Source: Aridibaculum aurantiacum (GTDB lineage: Bacteria; Bacteroidota; Bacteroidia; Chitinophagales; Chitinophagaceae). Taken from it: a DNA stretch of 64,000 nt. Below the pieces are notes generated by a model that searched no databases, was not told the DNA's origin, and was given only the letters and a program-made list of their open reading frames with translations. Below are positions 25,882 through 34,495 of the stretch, one piece after another (within the stretch, counting starts at the first letter, position 1; each line of letters opens with the position of its first letter). The stretch lies in the NCBI RefSeq assembly GCF_017355875.1, contig NZ_JAFEWC010000003.1, positions 377,001 to 441,000 of the forward strand, in the 5' to 3' direction. The position numbers and the translations under genes are program-made.

Positions 25882-26336
25882 AGCAGTTATTTTTCCTACT
25901 CTTTATGATGGTTTTTTTTACCAGTTGCAACAACAGCAATGAACCAAAACAGGAAAATTCTCCTAGAGACACATTCGTTAAAAAAGATACTGAACCTCTG
26001 CGCGATACAGTGGAAGTGGATAAACCTGCTTCTAAGCCTTACAGCAACGAGCGCTTCAGGAACGTAACGGTTGAGAAAGTAGGAGAGAACGAATACCTGG
26101 TGAAGGGACAGGCACAGGTATTTGAAGCCTCATTTAGTTGGGTGATAGAAGATGGCCATAATGAGCTAAAGCAGGGGCATGAAATGACAGATGCCGGGGC
26201 ACCAGCCTGGGGAAATTTTTCTTTTAGAGTTCAAGCCAAAAAGGAAAGATCGAATTCTGTTCTGCATCTTATATTATATGAAGCAAGTGCTAAAGATGGA
26301 AGCAGGCAGCATTTACTGCCTATTCCGCTTCGCTGA
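25878..26336 (+). CDS. Lipoprotein with Gmad2-type immunoglobulin-like domain
   Basis: A 152-residue lipoprotein: signal peptide and lipobox FTSC (Cys at about 17), a charged linker rich in Glu, Lys, Asp, and from about 58 a Gmad2-like beta-sandwich (VKGQAQVFEASFSWVIEDG, GAPAWGNFSFRV, LYEASAKDGSRQHLLPIPL). Gmad2 was named from spore-germination proteins, but the domain is widespread in non-sporulating bacteria as an extracellular binding module. Role here unknown. Co-translated with the small membrane protein upstream. Confidence 0.8.
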   Translation: MKQLFFLLFMMVFFTSCNNSNEPKQENSPRDTFVKKDTEPLRDTVEVDKPASKPYSNERFRNVTVEKVGENEYLVKGQAQVFEASFSWVIEDGHNELKQGHEMTDAGAPAWGNFSFRVQAKKERSNSVLHLILYEASAKDGSRQHLLPIPLR

Positions 26337-26471
26337 TAATATCCCCTGATTTATCATCATCTAGCTTTATAGAAACGGTGCCATCATTTCTTTGTTGTAG
26401 TTATTGTTATCCCCATTTTATTATCTGAGATAACAGTGCAGAAATCTTTTTAGCACTAAAGGTCTCAGAAG

Positions 26472-26534
26472 ATGTTGCTGGTGCACTTCCTCATTATTTT
26501 CATTCTTATATTGTTGTTTCGATTGCTGATGTAG
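26472..26534 (+). other. Possible 20-codon hydrophobic peptide frame
   Basis: ATG to TAG, encoding a peptide almost wholly hydrophobic (MLLVHFLIIFILILLFRLL). It lies in a 230-bp gap that otherwise shows nothing. It could be a small membrane peptide or a chance reading of T-rich sequence. Confidence 0.15.
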
Positions 26535-26566
26535 CTGCTTAATTATTGACACCAAAACCCCTGAAT

Positions 26567-26995
26567 ATGAATCCTGTTTTACGGAACGTTCTTGCTTTTA
26601 TTGCCGGCGTTGTTGTTGGAAGCATTGTTAACGGAGGGCTGATAATGATCAGCGGATCTGTTATTCCTCCTCCTGCCGGTGCCGATGTTACTACTACCGA
26701 AGGTCTGCAGGCTTCCATTCACCTGTTCGAGCCTAAGCACTTTATCTTCCCCTTTTTAGCACATGCAGTAGGCACTTTTGTGGGTGCATTGGTTGCTGGT
26801 AAACTGGCTGGAAACAGCAAAATGAAGATCGCGCTGGGAATAGGTTTCCTGTTCCTGGTGGGTGGTATCTCAAGCACATTTATGATACCTGCACCAACCT
26901 GGTTCATCGTGGTAGATCTTGTGTTTGCTTATATCCCTATGGCGTATATAGCAGGTAAACTGGTAGCAGGAAAACGTACTCCCGTGTATTCATGA
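26567..26995 (+). CDS. Four-helix integral membrane protein
   Basis: A 142-residue inner-membrane protein with about four segments (roughly residues 7-28, 64-83, 89-108, 113-132), glycine- and alanine-rich (FIAGVVVGSIVNGGLIMISG, FPFLAHAVGTFVGALVAGKL). The ATG at 26567 starts MNPVLRNVLAF; an upstream in-frame TTG at 26546 gives a non-hydrophobic prefix. Family not named; similar small proteins are common in Bacteroidota and have no assigned function. Confidence 0.7.
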   Translation: MNPVLRNVLAFIAGVVVGSIVNGGLIMISGSVIPPPAGADVTTTEGLQASIHLFEPKHFIFPFLAHAVGTFVGALVAGKLAGNSKMKIALGIGFLFLVGGISSTFMIPAPTWFIVVDLVFAYIPMAYIAGKLVAGKRTPVYS

Positions 26996-27022
26996 TTTCC
27001 CCAACAAAACTAACCTAAACCA

Positions 27023-27964
27023 ATGGCCATGATAGAACAAGTAGAATTTTTATTTGATGATCAACTGGTAAATGCATTAATAAAATTGGTGAGAGGCGCA
27101 AAGACAAAACTGCTTCTTATAGCACCTTCCATTGATCTTGACGGAAGAATAGTTGATGCATTATATGAAAAGAAGGCGCTTCACAATTTCCAATTATTGG
27201 TTCTTTGTACTCAAAACCAGGAGACCAGGCAGTTAAACATTGAACCAAAAAGTTTGACTGTTTTAAAAGATTTTCCTGATGTAGAGTTACGTGTAAACAG
27301 CAGGCTGCAGGCTAAGTTTTACCTCAGCGATTTTGAGTATATCATGACGAGTTTGGACCTCTACAACTTCTCTACTACAAGTAATATAGAAGTAGGTATA
27401 CGATCAGAATATGCATCGCGTGGTATACTGGGTAAAGCTTTGAATGTAACAGGCGACCTGATAGGGCAGGGCATAGATAAGGTGAAGCAGGATGTAATAG
27501 GCATGGAAAAAAATATTAGCCCGATAGAGAAGTTTCAGCAGGTTTTTGAAGCTTCAGAATTAAGATACAAGAACAGGCCATTGGTGGTAGAAAAAGGTGG
27601 CTTGAACGGATTGTTTGGAGGAAAAAAATTGCAAGGATATGATGTGCTGGTAAATGATCTTGAACCAACTGTTACTGCTGAACCTGTTATTGAACCAATT
27701 CCTGTAGCAGCTGAGCCTTCAGTGCAGGAAATAGCTGCAGAGCCAGTGAGGACAGAGAACCATCTTTCAGCAGCGCAACTGAGCAAAGCATTTGGTGTAC
27801 AACCAAATGACATCAACAACCTAATGCAGCGGCGCGGCTTAATTCACAACGGTTATATTACACAATTAGGTAGTTCAAAAGGATTGATACAAGAAACAGC
27901 AATGGGAGAGACTTCAATACTGTTTCCAAAAGACCTGGAAGAACTAAATGAATTCAGGTTTTAG
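27023..27964 (+). CDS. Phospholipase-D-like protein with degenerate HKD motif and C-terminal helix-turn-helix-like domain
   Basis: Residues 1-135 have the fold pattern of a single PLD-like half (LLLIAPSIDLDGRIVDALYE, then QAKFYLSDFEYIMTSLDLYN, IEVGIRS). The motif HxKx4D reads Q96-x-K98-x4-D103, so the catalytic His is replaced and hydrolysis is unlikely. A linker and a Pro/Glu-rich spacer (about 215-250) lead to a C-terminal module of about 60 residues (LSAAQLSKAFGVQPNDINNL, LIHNGYITQLGSSKG) resembling winged-helix modules used for nucleic-acid binding. Total 313 residues. Function unknown; a binding or regulatory role is inferred. Confidence 0.6.
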   Translation: MAMIEQVEFLFDDQLVNALIKLVRGAKTKLLLIAPSIDLDGRIVDALYEKKALHNFQLLVLCTQNQETRQLNIEPKSLTVLKDFPDVELRVNSRLQAKFYLSDFEYIMTSLDLYNFSTTSNIEVGIRSEYASRGILGKALNVTGDLIGQGIDKVKQDVIGMEKNISPIEKFQQVFEASELRYKNRPLVVEKGGLNGLFGGKKLQGYDVLVNDLEPTVTAEPVIEPIPVAAEPSVQEIAAEPVRTENHLSAAQLSKAFGVQPNDINNLMQRRGLIHNGYITQLGSSKGLIQETAMGETSILFPKDLEELNEFRF

Positions 27965-28009
27965 AGCATGTAGTAATTGAAACTTTTCTTATTCATCAAC
28001 TAAACTTTT

Positions 28010-28486
28010 ATGGATAACGCGACTTTATATTCCGCCTATTTTAAGAGCGATAGCGACTACTACCTTACAAGGCTACAGCAATACCGCGAAGGCCGAAAGA
28101 TGTCCTTTAACGGCTATGCCTTCTTTTTTGGTGTTCTATGGTTCATGTATAGAAAGATGTATGTAGAGGCCTTCATCATTCTCTTCCTGATCATTGTTGA
28201 GGGAGTAATAGAAGAGGTGCTTTTGGAGTCGGCAGGTGTACCAGGTTCATCAGGTGTGAATGTTATATCTACCATTGTTATAGCGTCTATACTTGGTGTA
28301 ATAGGTAACTCACTTTACATGAAGAAGGCGCAAAGGGTAGTAGCAAAGGCTAAAGAAGAAAATACTGATGAGCAAAGCATGCTACAATACCTGCAGGAGA
28401 AGGGAGGAACAAGCTATTCTTTCGTACTGTTGATCGTTGTTGTCATTGCTGCAGTTGTAGCTTATTTCTACTCATTAAACAACTGA
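28010..28486 (+). CDS. DUF2628-type membrane protein
   Basis: A 158-residue protein whose N-terminal part (FNGYAFFFGVLWFMYRKMYV) matches the DUF2628 signature, where an aromatic-rich stretch precedes the first membrane segment. Three hydrophobic segments are seen (about 37-65, 80-103, 135-155). Function unknown. A bidirectional terminator separates it from the convergent lipoprotein gene. Confidence 0.78.
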   Translation: MDNATLYSAYFKSDSDYYLTRLQQYREGRKMSFNGYAFFFGVLWFMYRKMYVEAFIILFLIIVEGVIEEVLLESAGVPGSSGVNVISTIVIASILGVIGNSLYMKKAQRVVAKAKEENTDEQSMLQYLQEKGGTSYSFVLLIVVVIAAVVAYFYSLNN

Positions 28487-28531
28487 GTTAGCAAATTCAG
28501 CGCTCATTTCACTGCAAAGGTTTTAAATAAA

Positions 28532-28568
28532 AAAGTGTCTGCCACTGAAATGGCAGACACTTTGTTTT
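28532..28568. terminator. Bidirectional Rho-independent terminator
   Basis: GTGTCTGCCA (28535-28544), loop CTGAAA, TGGCAGACAC (28551-28560), flanked by A-run on the left and TTTGTTTT on the right, between two convergent genes. Confidence 0.9.
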
Positions 28569-28584
28569 CTTTGATCATCTTTTT

Positions 28585-29037
28585 TTAGCGCCTTGTGCTA
28601 TCGCCATCAAATACGTCTCTTGTTTTTTCTCCAACTTTATCAGCTGCTCTTTCTACAGCATTACCAGCATCGCGTGCACCTTCTTTAGTGGCATCCCATG
28701 CATTATTTATAGCACGGCCTGTTCTGTCAAAAAAGTCACCAGTTCTGCTTACTACTTCTCCATCCTGTAGCCTTACTTCACGATCTTCCCTTCTTACGCG
28801 GCCATCTCTTGATACAACTGTACCATTCTCCAAAGTCACATCATTATCAGCATCTGTCCAGTTACCGTTGCGGTACACTCTTAACCTGTTGTCCCTGTAG
28901 GTAACATCACCATCTGAAGGAGTGCGATCCATTGTGGTATTCTCTGTAGTTGTTTCTGTAGTGGTGGTATTATCCTCACCTGTGTTGCATGCCGTAAAAG
29001 TGATGGCTGCTAAAGCAATTACAAATAATTTTTTCAT
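28585..29037 (-). CDS. Lipoprotein with repeated NG/DG beta units (DUF6799-like)
   Basis: A 150-residue lipoprotein: MKKLFVIALAAITFTAC with lipobox FTAC, a Thr-rich spacer (TTTTETTTENTT), then short repeats such as VTLENGTVVSRDGRVRR and VRLQDGEVVSRTG that resemble DUF6799 units, and a C-terminal amphipathic helix (AWDATKEGARDAGNAVERAA). Probably periplasmic or surface-attached; function unknown. The Thr-rich spacer resembles that of the lipoprotein at 40923-41447. Confidence 0.72.
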   Translation of the reverse strand: MKKLFVIALAAITFTACNTGEDNTTTTETTTENTTMDRTPSDGDVTYRDNRLRVYRNGNWTDADNDVTLENGTVVSRDGRVRREDREVRLQDGEVVSRTGDFFDRTGRAINNAWDATKEGARDAGNAVERAADKVGEKTRDVFDGDSTRR

Positions 29038-29232
29038 AAGATCATTATCAAGTGTTTTTCCAGGTATGATAGTTCTTATTTATACCTGCACATGATCAAG
29101 ATTCATATAAATTTCCATGCCATTGGCAAAGCACAAGCAGATAGTTTTTATAGTCAAAGCATACTAATCCATTAACTATTGCAGCTTCTATATTAAACTA
29201 TATCAAGCTTTTACTGTCTCTGCTGCTGCACC

Positions 29233-29240
29233 TACATTTG
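29233..29240 (+). promoter_or_regulatory. TAnnTTTG -7 element of the serine hydrolase gene
   Basis: TACATTTG 24 bp before the ATG at 29265, with TTTA at the expected -33 distance (one mismatch). The 200 bp upstream show nothing else. Confidence 0.4.
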
Positions 29241-29264
29241 TAATTGAAACAACCCTCAACTAAC

Positions 29265-30344
29265 ATGCGTTCACTTAATCTCCTTCTTTTGCTGCTGCCT
29301 TTTTTGTTTGTGCAATGCAAAAAAGAAACAGCAGTTGTCAGTACAGCTTCTATGTATTTTCCTCCAATAGGAAACGCAGGTTGGGAAACAACAACACCTG
29401 CATCATTAGGATGGAGTGAAGCAGCACTTAATGATGTCTATAGCTTATTGGAACAGAAGAAAACAAAAGCCTTCATCATTCTGAAAAATGGCCGCATTGT
29501 ATCGGAGAAATATTTTGGAAGCTTTACTACTGACAGTAGCTGGTATTGGGCTTCGGCAGGTAAAACGCTCACTGCATTTTTGGTAGGTATTGCCCAGCAG
29601 GAAGGAAAAATAAATATTGATGCGCGTACATCACAATATTTAGGTACAGGTTGGACCGCTGCACCTTTAGCTAAAGAAAACCTCATCACTGTAAGGCACC
29701 AGCTTTCTATGACATCTGGCCTTGATGATATGGCCGCTACTGGTGCTGATTGTACCTTGCCTTCGTGCCTGCAGTACAAAGCCGACGCTGGTACTCGATG
29801 GTCCTATCACAATGCACCTTATACTTTGCTGGAAAAAGTAGTAGAGGCTGCCACTGGAACTTCTTACAACGCTTACTTTCAACAGAAGATCAGGGACAGG
29901 ATCGGGATGAATGGGCTGTGGGTAAAAGTGGATAACAACAATGTATACTTTAGTACACCACGAAGCATGGCACGCTTTGGTTTGCTTATGCTCAACAAAG
30001 GAAAGTGGAACAGCACCTCCATCTTCTCCGACACAACCTACTTCAATAACCTGGTGAATTCTTCTCAAACCCTCAACCCTTCCTACGGTTACCTCACCTG
30101 GCTGAATGGCAAAGGCTCATATATGATGCCTACGCTACAGTTCTCATTCAATGGAAATCTAGTACCCAATGCTCCAACTGATATGTATGCAGCTTTGGGT
30201 AAGAACGACCAGAAGCTTTATGTAGTACCATCTCAACAACTGGTAATTATTCGTATGGGTGAAAGTGCTGGTAACAGTATGCTGGCAGCATCCACTTTTG
30301 ATAATGAGCTTTGGGGCAAATTGAAGACACTACTGAAATATTGA
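29265..30344 (+). CDS. Serine hydrolase of the beta-lactamase/penicillin-binding superfamily, lipoprotein
   Basis: A 359-residue lipoprotein (MRSLNLLLLLLPFLFVQC) of the class C beta-lactamase-like family, which includes esterases and D-aminopeptidases. The SxxK motif is at S97-A-G-K100 and the YxN motif at Y181-H-N; HQLSMTSGL and GYLTWLNGKG are typical. ATG 29265 is chosen because it starts the signal peptide; a TTG at 29244 is in frame. Its stop lies 4 bp from that of the convergent GH13 gene. Confidence 0.88.
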   Translation: MRSLNLLLLLLPFLFVQCKKETAVVSTASMYFPPIGNAGWETTTPASLGWSEAALNDVYSLLEQKKTKAFIILKNGRIVSEKYFGSFTTDSSWYWASAGKTLTAFLVGIAQQEGKINIDARTSQYLGTGWTAAPLAKENLITVRHQLSMTSGLDDMAATGADCTLPSCLQYKADAGTRWSYHNAPYTLLEKVVEAATGTSYNAYFQQKIRDRIGMNGLWVKVDNNNVYFSTPRSMARFGLLMLNKGKWNSTSIFSDTTYFNNLVNSSQTLNPSYGYLTWLNGKGSYMMPTLQFSFNGNLVPNAPTDMYAALGKNDQKLYVVPSQQLVIIRMGESAGNSMLAASTFDNELWGKLKTLLKY

Positions 30345-30348
30345 TCTG

Positions 30349-32007
30349 CTATCTCTTCACCTTGTGATGCTCGTAAGGGCTGGCAAGATCGTCTGCGCGG
30401 AACCAGCGGTAGCCGTATGCTTCCAGTATAATAGCATGTTCCTGTTTTTCCGATGCGATGCTTTCTTCATTGTTCATCAGGTCTATCAGTTTTTTGTGCC
30501 CCGACTGTTTCTTCTTTATTACTATCTCCTGCGGCTCGTCTTTAAAGTTGTGAAATATGAATAACGAATTCTCCCTCCAGTTGTACCTCATCCCCAGTAC
30601 ATGTTCAAAACCGGTGTCTACTATTTCCCAATCACCATGTCCAATTTCCGGGCATTCTTTGCGTAGCCTTATCAGCGCCGTCATCCAGTTGAGCAACGAA
30701 GACGGGTCGCGACGCTGATGTTCTACATTCACATGTTTATAAGAATAGTAACCTTCTTCAACAACGGGATGAACAAGCTTGGACGCCTTCGAAAAACCTG
30801 CACCCGCATCAGCAGACCATTGCATAGGTGTGCGTATGGCCTCCCGTTCAGGAAGCTCCAGGTTTTCGCCCATACCTATTTCATCGCCGTACCTGATCAC
30901 TGGTGTACCTGGTAAAGAAAACATCAGGCTATAAGCTACCTCTACCTGCTGACGGTTACCAAGCATAGGAGCTAGTCTTCGGCGAATACCGCGGTCGTAT
31001 AGCTGCATGTTTTTAGCAGGTCCAAATTTTTGAAAAACCTTTTCTCTTTCTTCATCTGTTAGTCGCCCCAGGTCCAGTTCGTCGTGGTTGCGTAGAAACT
31101 GCGCCCACTGGTTATATGGAAAGATCTCCTTTGTCCTCATCAGCGCATCCACCAGTGGTTTTACTTCGGCTGTTGCCAGTGTGTAAAAAGCATATTGATT
31201 CACAAAAAAATTGAACATCAGGTGTATGCCGTCACCATTCTCGCCAAAGTAGTTCTTGCTTTCTTCAGGTAAAACATTTGCTTCGCCTAAAAAGACAGCG
31301 TCTCCTTTTCGCCATTGCAAAAAGCGACGCATTTGTTTCAGGTATTCAAAACGCATCTGTGCCTTTTTGCCTGGTGCCGGTGCTTCCAGTATAAAGGGAA
31401 CTGCATCTACCCGGAAGCCATCTACACCCAACTGCAGCCAGTATCCCATGATCCGCTCAATTTCTTTACGCACTTCAGGATTGTCTGTATTCAGATCAGG
31501 CTGGTAGTGGAAAAACCGGTGAAAGTAATAGGAGTTGGTTTTTTTCTCCAGTGTCCACGTCGTCTCTTGCACCCCGGGAAACACCATGCCTTCGTCGGCA
31601 TTGGCGGGCTTTTCATCAGACCATACATACCAATTGCGGAAGCGCGCATCCTTGCTTCTGCACGCATTGATGAACCATGGATGTTTATCCGACGTATGAT
31701 TTACCACCAGGTCTATGATCACTTTAATTCCTAGCTTTTTGGCTTTATAAATAAAGTCAACAAACTCGCCACTGGAGCCATGCCTTTCGTCCACACCATA
31801 ATAGTCGTATATGTCGTAGCCGTTGTCTTTGTTGGGCGTAGGCTGAAAAGGTGCCAGCCAGATGGTATCCACACCTAATGCATGGAGATAATCAAGGCGC
31901 GCCGATAGCCCTTCAAAATCACCTGTGCCGTCACCGTTTGCGTCCATAAAAGTTTCTAAGTCCAGGCTGTAGATAACGGCGTTTTTATACCATAATTCAT
32001 CTTCCAT
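30349..32007 (-). CDS. GH13 alpha-amylase family enzyme, trehalose-synthase-like
   Basis: A cytosolic GH13 enzyme of 552 residues resembling trehalose synthase/maltose glucosyltransferase (TreS). The catalytic triad is visible: nucleophile D201 (DGFRVDAVPF), acid/base E242 (FLGEANVLPEE), transition-state stabiliser D309 (RNHDELDLG). N-terminal WYKNAVIYSLDLETFMDANG is TreS-like, where other amylases have a different pattern. The start is set at the ATG at 32007 (MEDELWYKN); a frame start at 32112 would add 35 residues with no GH13 counterpart. Divergent from a second GH13 gene, which suggests a shared alpha-glucan or trehalose function. Confidence 0.85.
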   Translation of the reverse strand: MEDELWYKNAVIYSLDLETFMDANGDGTGDFEGLSARLDYLHALGVDTIWLAPFQPTPNKDNGYDIYDYYGVDERHGSSGEFVDFIYKAKKLGIKVIIDLVVNHTSDKHPWFINACRSKDARFRNWYVWSDEKPANADEGMVFPGVQETTWTLEKKTNSYYFHRFFHYQPDLNTDNPEVRKEIERIMGYWLQLGVDGFRVDAVPFILEAPAPGKKAQMRFEYLKQMRRFLQWRKGDAVFLGEANVLPEESKNYFGENGDGIHLMFNFFVNQYAFYTLATAEVKPLVDALMRTKEIFPYNQWAQFLRNHDELDLGRLTDEEREKVFQKFGPAKNMQLYDRGIRRRLAPMLGNRQQVEVAYSLMFSLPGTPVIRYGDEIGMGENLELPEREAIRTPMQWSADAGAGFSKASKLVHPVVEEGYYSYKHVNVEHQRRDPSSLLNWMTALIRLRKECPEIGHGDWEIVDTGFEHVLGMRYNWRENSLFIFHNFKDEPQEIVIKKKQSGHKKLIDLMNNEESIASEKQEHAIILEAYGYRWFRADDLASPYEHHKVKR

Positions 32008-32201
32008 GAGTGCATTTTTTGTGTGAATGACCCGTACGGCAGCAAAAGAAATACCATGCATCCTGCAGTGCCAGGTGTAGAGCAGAACAGCCATCCATCG
32101 CAGTAAGTGCATAGGGAATTATTTATGCAACTGCAGTTTTTCCAATGGCATCGTTTTTATCGCTCTACAGTTTCTTTTCGGTAAAATATAAGCTTCAGCA
32201 T

Positions 32202-33794
32202 ATGGATCAATCACGCTATCTATGGTGGCAGTCAGGTGTTATTTACCAGGTTTACCCGCGTTCTTTCCAGGATAGTGACGGTGATGGAGTAGGTGACCTG
32301 CGAGGGGTGATCAGCCGTCTTGATCACCTGGAATGGTTGGGTGTAACAGCAGTCTGGTTGTCGCCCATCTACCCATCGCCTATGGCAGATTTTGGATATG
32401 ACATTGCCGACTACACAGGTATACATCCCATGTTTGGATCATTGGATGATTTTGATGAACTGTCGCAGGAGCTGCGCAAGCGAAACATGAAGCTTATTCT
32501 TGACCTGGTGCCCAACCATACTTCTGATAAACATCCATGGTTTCTTGAATCACGTTCTTCAAGAAACAATCCCAAAAGAGACTGGTACATCTGGCACGAT
32601 GCCACGGCAGATGGTAATCCTCCCAACAACTGGCTAAGTGTGTTTGGCGGTAGTGGCTGGGAATGGGATGAAGCCACAGGACAATATTATTACCATGCAT
32701 TTTTAAAAGAGCAACCAGACCTGAACTGGCGCAACCCTGAGGTGCAGGAGGCTATGTTCAATGTAATGCGTTTCTGGCTGGATAGAGGTGTGGATGGTTT
32801 TAGGGTGGATGTGATGTGGCATATGATAAAGGACGAGAAGCTGCGCGACAACCCGGTGAACCCTGACTACCAGCAGCACATGGCTACTTACGAACAGCTG
32901 TTGCCTGTGTTCTCTACCGATCAGCCGGAGGTGCACGATATAGTCCACAAAATGCGGGCGGTACTGGATAGCTACGACGAGCGCATGATGATCGGCGAGA
33001 TCTACCTGCCCATTCACAAACTGGTGACCTATTATGGGGTAGATAATAAGGGTGCGCATCTCCCTTTCAACTTTCAGCTATTGTCGCTACCGTGGAATGC
33101 TGCTAAGCTAGCAAATGCAATAGACGAATACGAGGGTGCATTGCCTGATTCAGGGTGGCCTAATTGGGTGCTGGGCAACCACGATCAGCCGCGTATCACC
33201 AGCAGGGTTGGCGTGCAGCAGGCACGGGTGGCAGCTATGCTGTTGCTAACACTACGTGGCACTCCTACCATCTATTATGGCGATGAGATAGGGATGACAG
33301 ATGTGCCCATTCCATTTGATGAGGTACGCGATCCGCAGGGGCTAAACATGCCGGATAAGAACCTGAGCAGGGATCCATGTCGTACACCAATGCAGTGGGA
33401 TGACAGCCAAAATGCGGGCTTTACTAAAGGTCAACCATGGCTAAGGGTAGATAAGGCTTATAAACGTGTGAACGTGGCTGCAGCCAAAGATGATCCCTTT
33501 TCTATGCTAACGCTGTACAGGAAGCTGGTGCACTTGCGACAGCAGGAGTCAGCGCTGCATGTGGGCGATTATGTCACTGTGTTTAGCGATCAGCAAATAC
33601 TGGCCTATAAGCGCAGCTTTGAAAACATGAGTTTCCTTATTGTGCTCAACCTGTCGCACAGGCCATGCTATTTTAACGCAGGCAACTTGCGCGGTGTCAT
33701 TGAACTGTCCACTTCTCCAGAATTAGAGGGAGAGCAGGTTCATAACACAATTTGCCTGAGCGGTGATGAAGGCATTGTGGTGAGACTGCAATAG
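32202..33794 (+). CDS. GH13 alpha-glucosidase (oligo-1,6-glucosidase type)
   Basis: A 530-residue cytosolic GH13 enzyme that releases glucose from short alpha-glucosides. Catalytic residues: D203 (GFRVDVMWHM), E266 (MIGEIYLP), D328 (LGNHDQPRI). N-terminal WWQSGVIYQVYPRSFQDSDG and YGDEIGMTDVPIP fit alpha-glucosidases. ATG 32202 is preferred over one at 32145, which would add a hydrophobic stretch unlike the family. The 195-bp gap to the divergent TreS-like gene would hold both promoters. Confidence 0.9.
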   Translation: MDQSRYLWWQSGVIYQVYPRSFQDSDGDGVGDLRGVISRLDHLEWLGVTAVWLSPIYPSPMADFGYDIADYTGIHPMFGSLDDFDELSQELRKRNMKLILDLVPNHTSDKHPWFLESRSSRNNPKRDWYIWHDATADGNPPNNWLSVFGGSGWEWDEATGQYYYHAFLKEQPDLNWRNPEVQEAMFNVMRFWLDRGVDGFRVDVMWHMIKDEKLRDNPVNPDYQQHMATYEQLLPVFSTDQPEVHDIVHKMRAVLDSYDERMMIGEIYLPIHKLVTYYGVDNKGAHLPFNFQLLSLPWNAAKLANAIDEYEGALPDSGWPNWVLGNHDQPRITSRVGVQQARVAAMLLLTLRGTPTIYYGDEIGMTDVPIPFDEVRDPQGLNMPDKNLSRDPCRTPMQWDDSQNAGFTKGQPWLRVDKAYKRVNVAAAKDDPFSMLTLYRKLVHLRQQESALHVGDYVTVFSDQQILAYKRSFENMSFLIVLNLSHRPCYFNAGNLRGVIELSTSPELEGEQVHNTICLSGDEGIVVRLQ

Positions 33795-33841
33795 CTGGCG
33801 ACTGCCGTATATTTGAAGATGTTGAAACTATTTATAGCAGC

Positions 33842-34423
33842 TTGCTGACGTTTAGCTGCCTTTGGTTTACCTCGTGCACGCCAAAAGTTACCGCTGCAAA
33901 AACTTCTGCTTCTACAGGTAATCAAACGGCGTTTTGGTCGGCGCTACAGTCACTATGCGGTAAGGCTTACGCGGGTAAGGTAATCAACGCACCTGCCAAT
34001 GATACAGTTTTCAAGAACAAGACGCTGGTGATGCACGTGCGCAGCTGCGGCGAAGGATTGATACGCATTCCTTTTGTAGTAGGTGAGAACAGGTCGCGGA
34101 CGTGGGTGTTTAGAAAACAAGAAAACGGTCTTTCTCTTCACCACGATCACCGCCACGAAGATGGAAGTGAAGATGCGGTAACACAATATGGTGGAAGTAC
34201 TACCAATGCAGGCTCGGCTACTGTACAGGTATTTCCTGCTGATGAGCAGACTGTGCGGATATTGCCAGCTGCCTATGGCAATGTATGGTGGGTGGAACTG
34301 GTTCCGGGTGAATATTTTACCTACAACTTAAGGCGGCTGGGAACCGACAGGTTGTTCAGTATACGTTTCGATCTGAAGGATACTATCCCTTCACCAGCAG
34401 CACCGTGGGGATGGAAAGACTAG
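33842..34423 (+). CDS. Lipoprotein of unknown function with frame-disrupted signal peptide
   Basis: About 193 residues, no family recognised. Mature part has a His-rich loop (LHHDHRHEDGSED) and a C-terminal beta-like region. The lipobox is FTSC, but from the TTG at 33842 the leader would be only 11 residues without a basic start. An ATG at 33819 in another frame reads MLKLFIAAC then stops; adding one base near 33842 would give a perfect lipoprotein signal peptide joined to LLTFSCLWFTSC. So the sequence looks like a one-base deletion, a programmed -1 shift or a sequencing error. Confidence 0.55.
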   Translation: MLTFSCLWFTSCTPKVTAAKTSASTGNQTAFWSALQSLCGKAYAGKVINAPANDTVFKNKTLVMHVRSCGEGLIRIPFVVGENRSRTWVFRKQENGLSLHHDHRHEDGSEDAVTQYGGSTTNAGSATVQVFPADEQTVRILPAAYGNVWWVELVPGEYFTYNLRRLGTDRLFSIRFDLKDTIPSPAAPWGWKD

Positions 34424-34495
34424 GAGCTGGTTTTTTATTAAAAAGAAAAAGCATGAACCACGTAAAATCTAATAATTGCCGATCAGCAGCCCGTA

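Noticed and set aside
34424-34495. Terminator between the lipoprotein gene and phoU
   Set aside because: There is a T-run but no stem before it on either strand.
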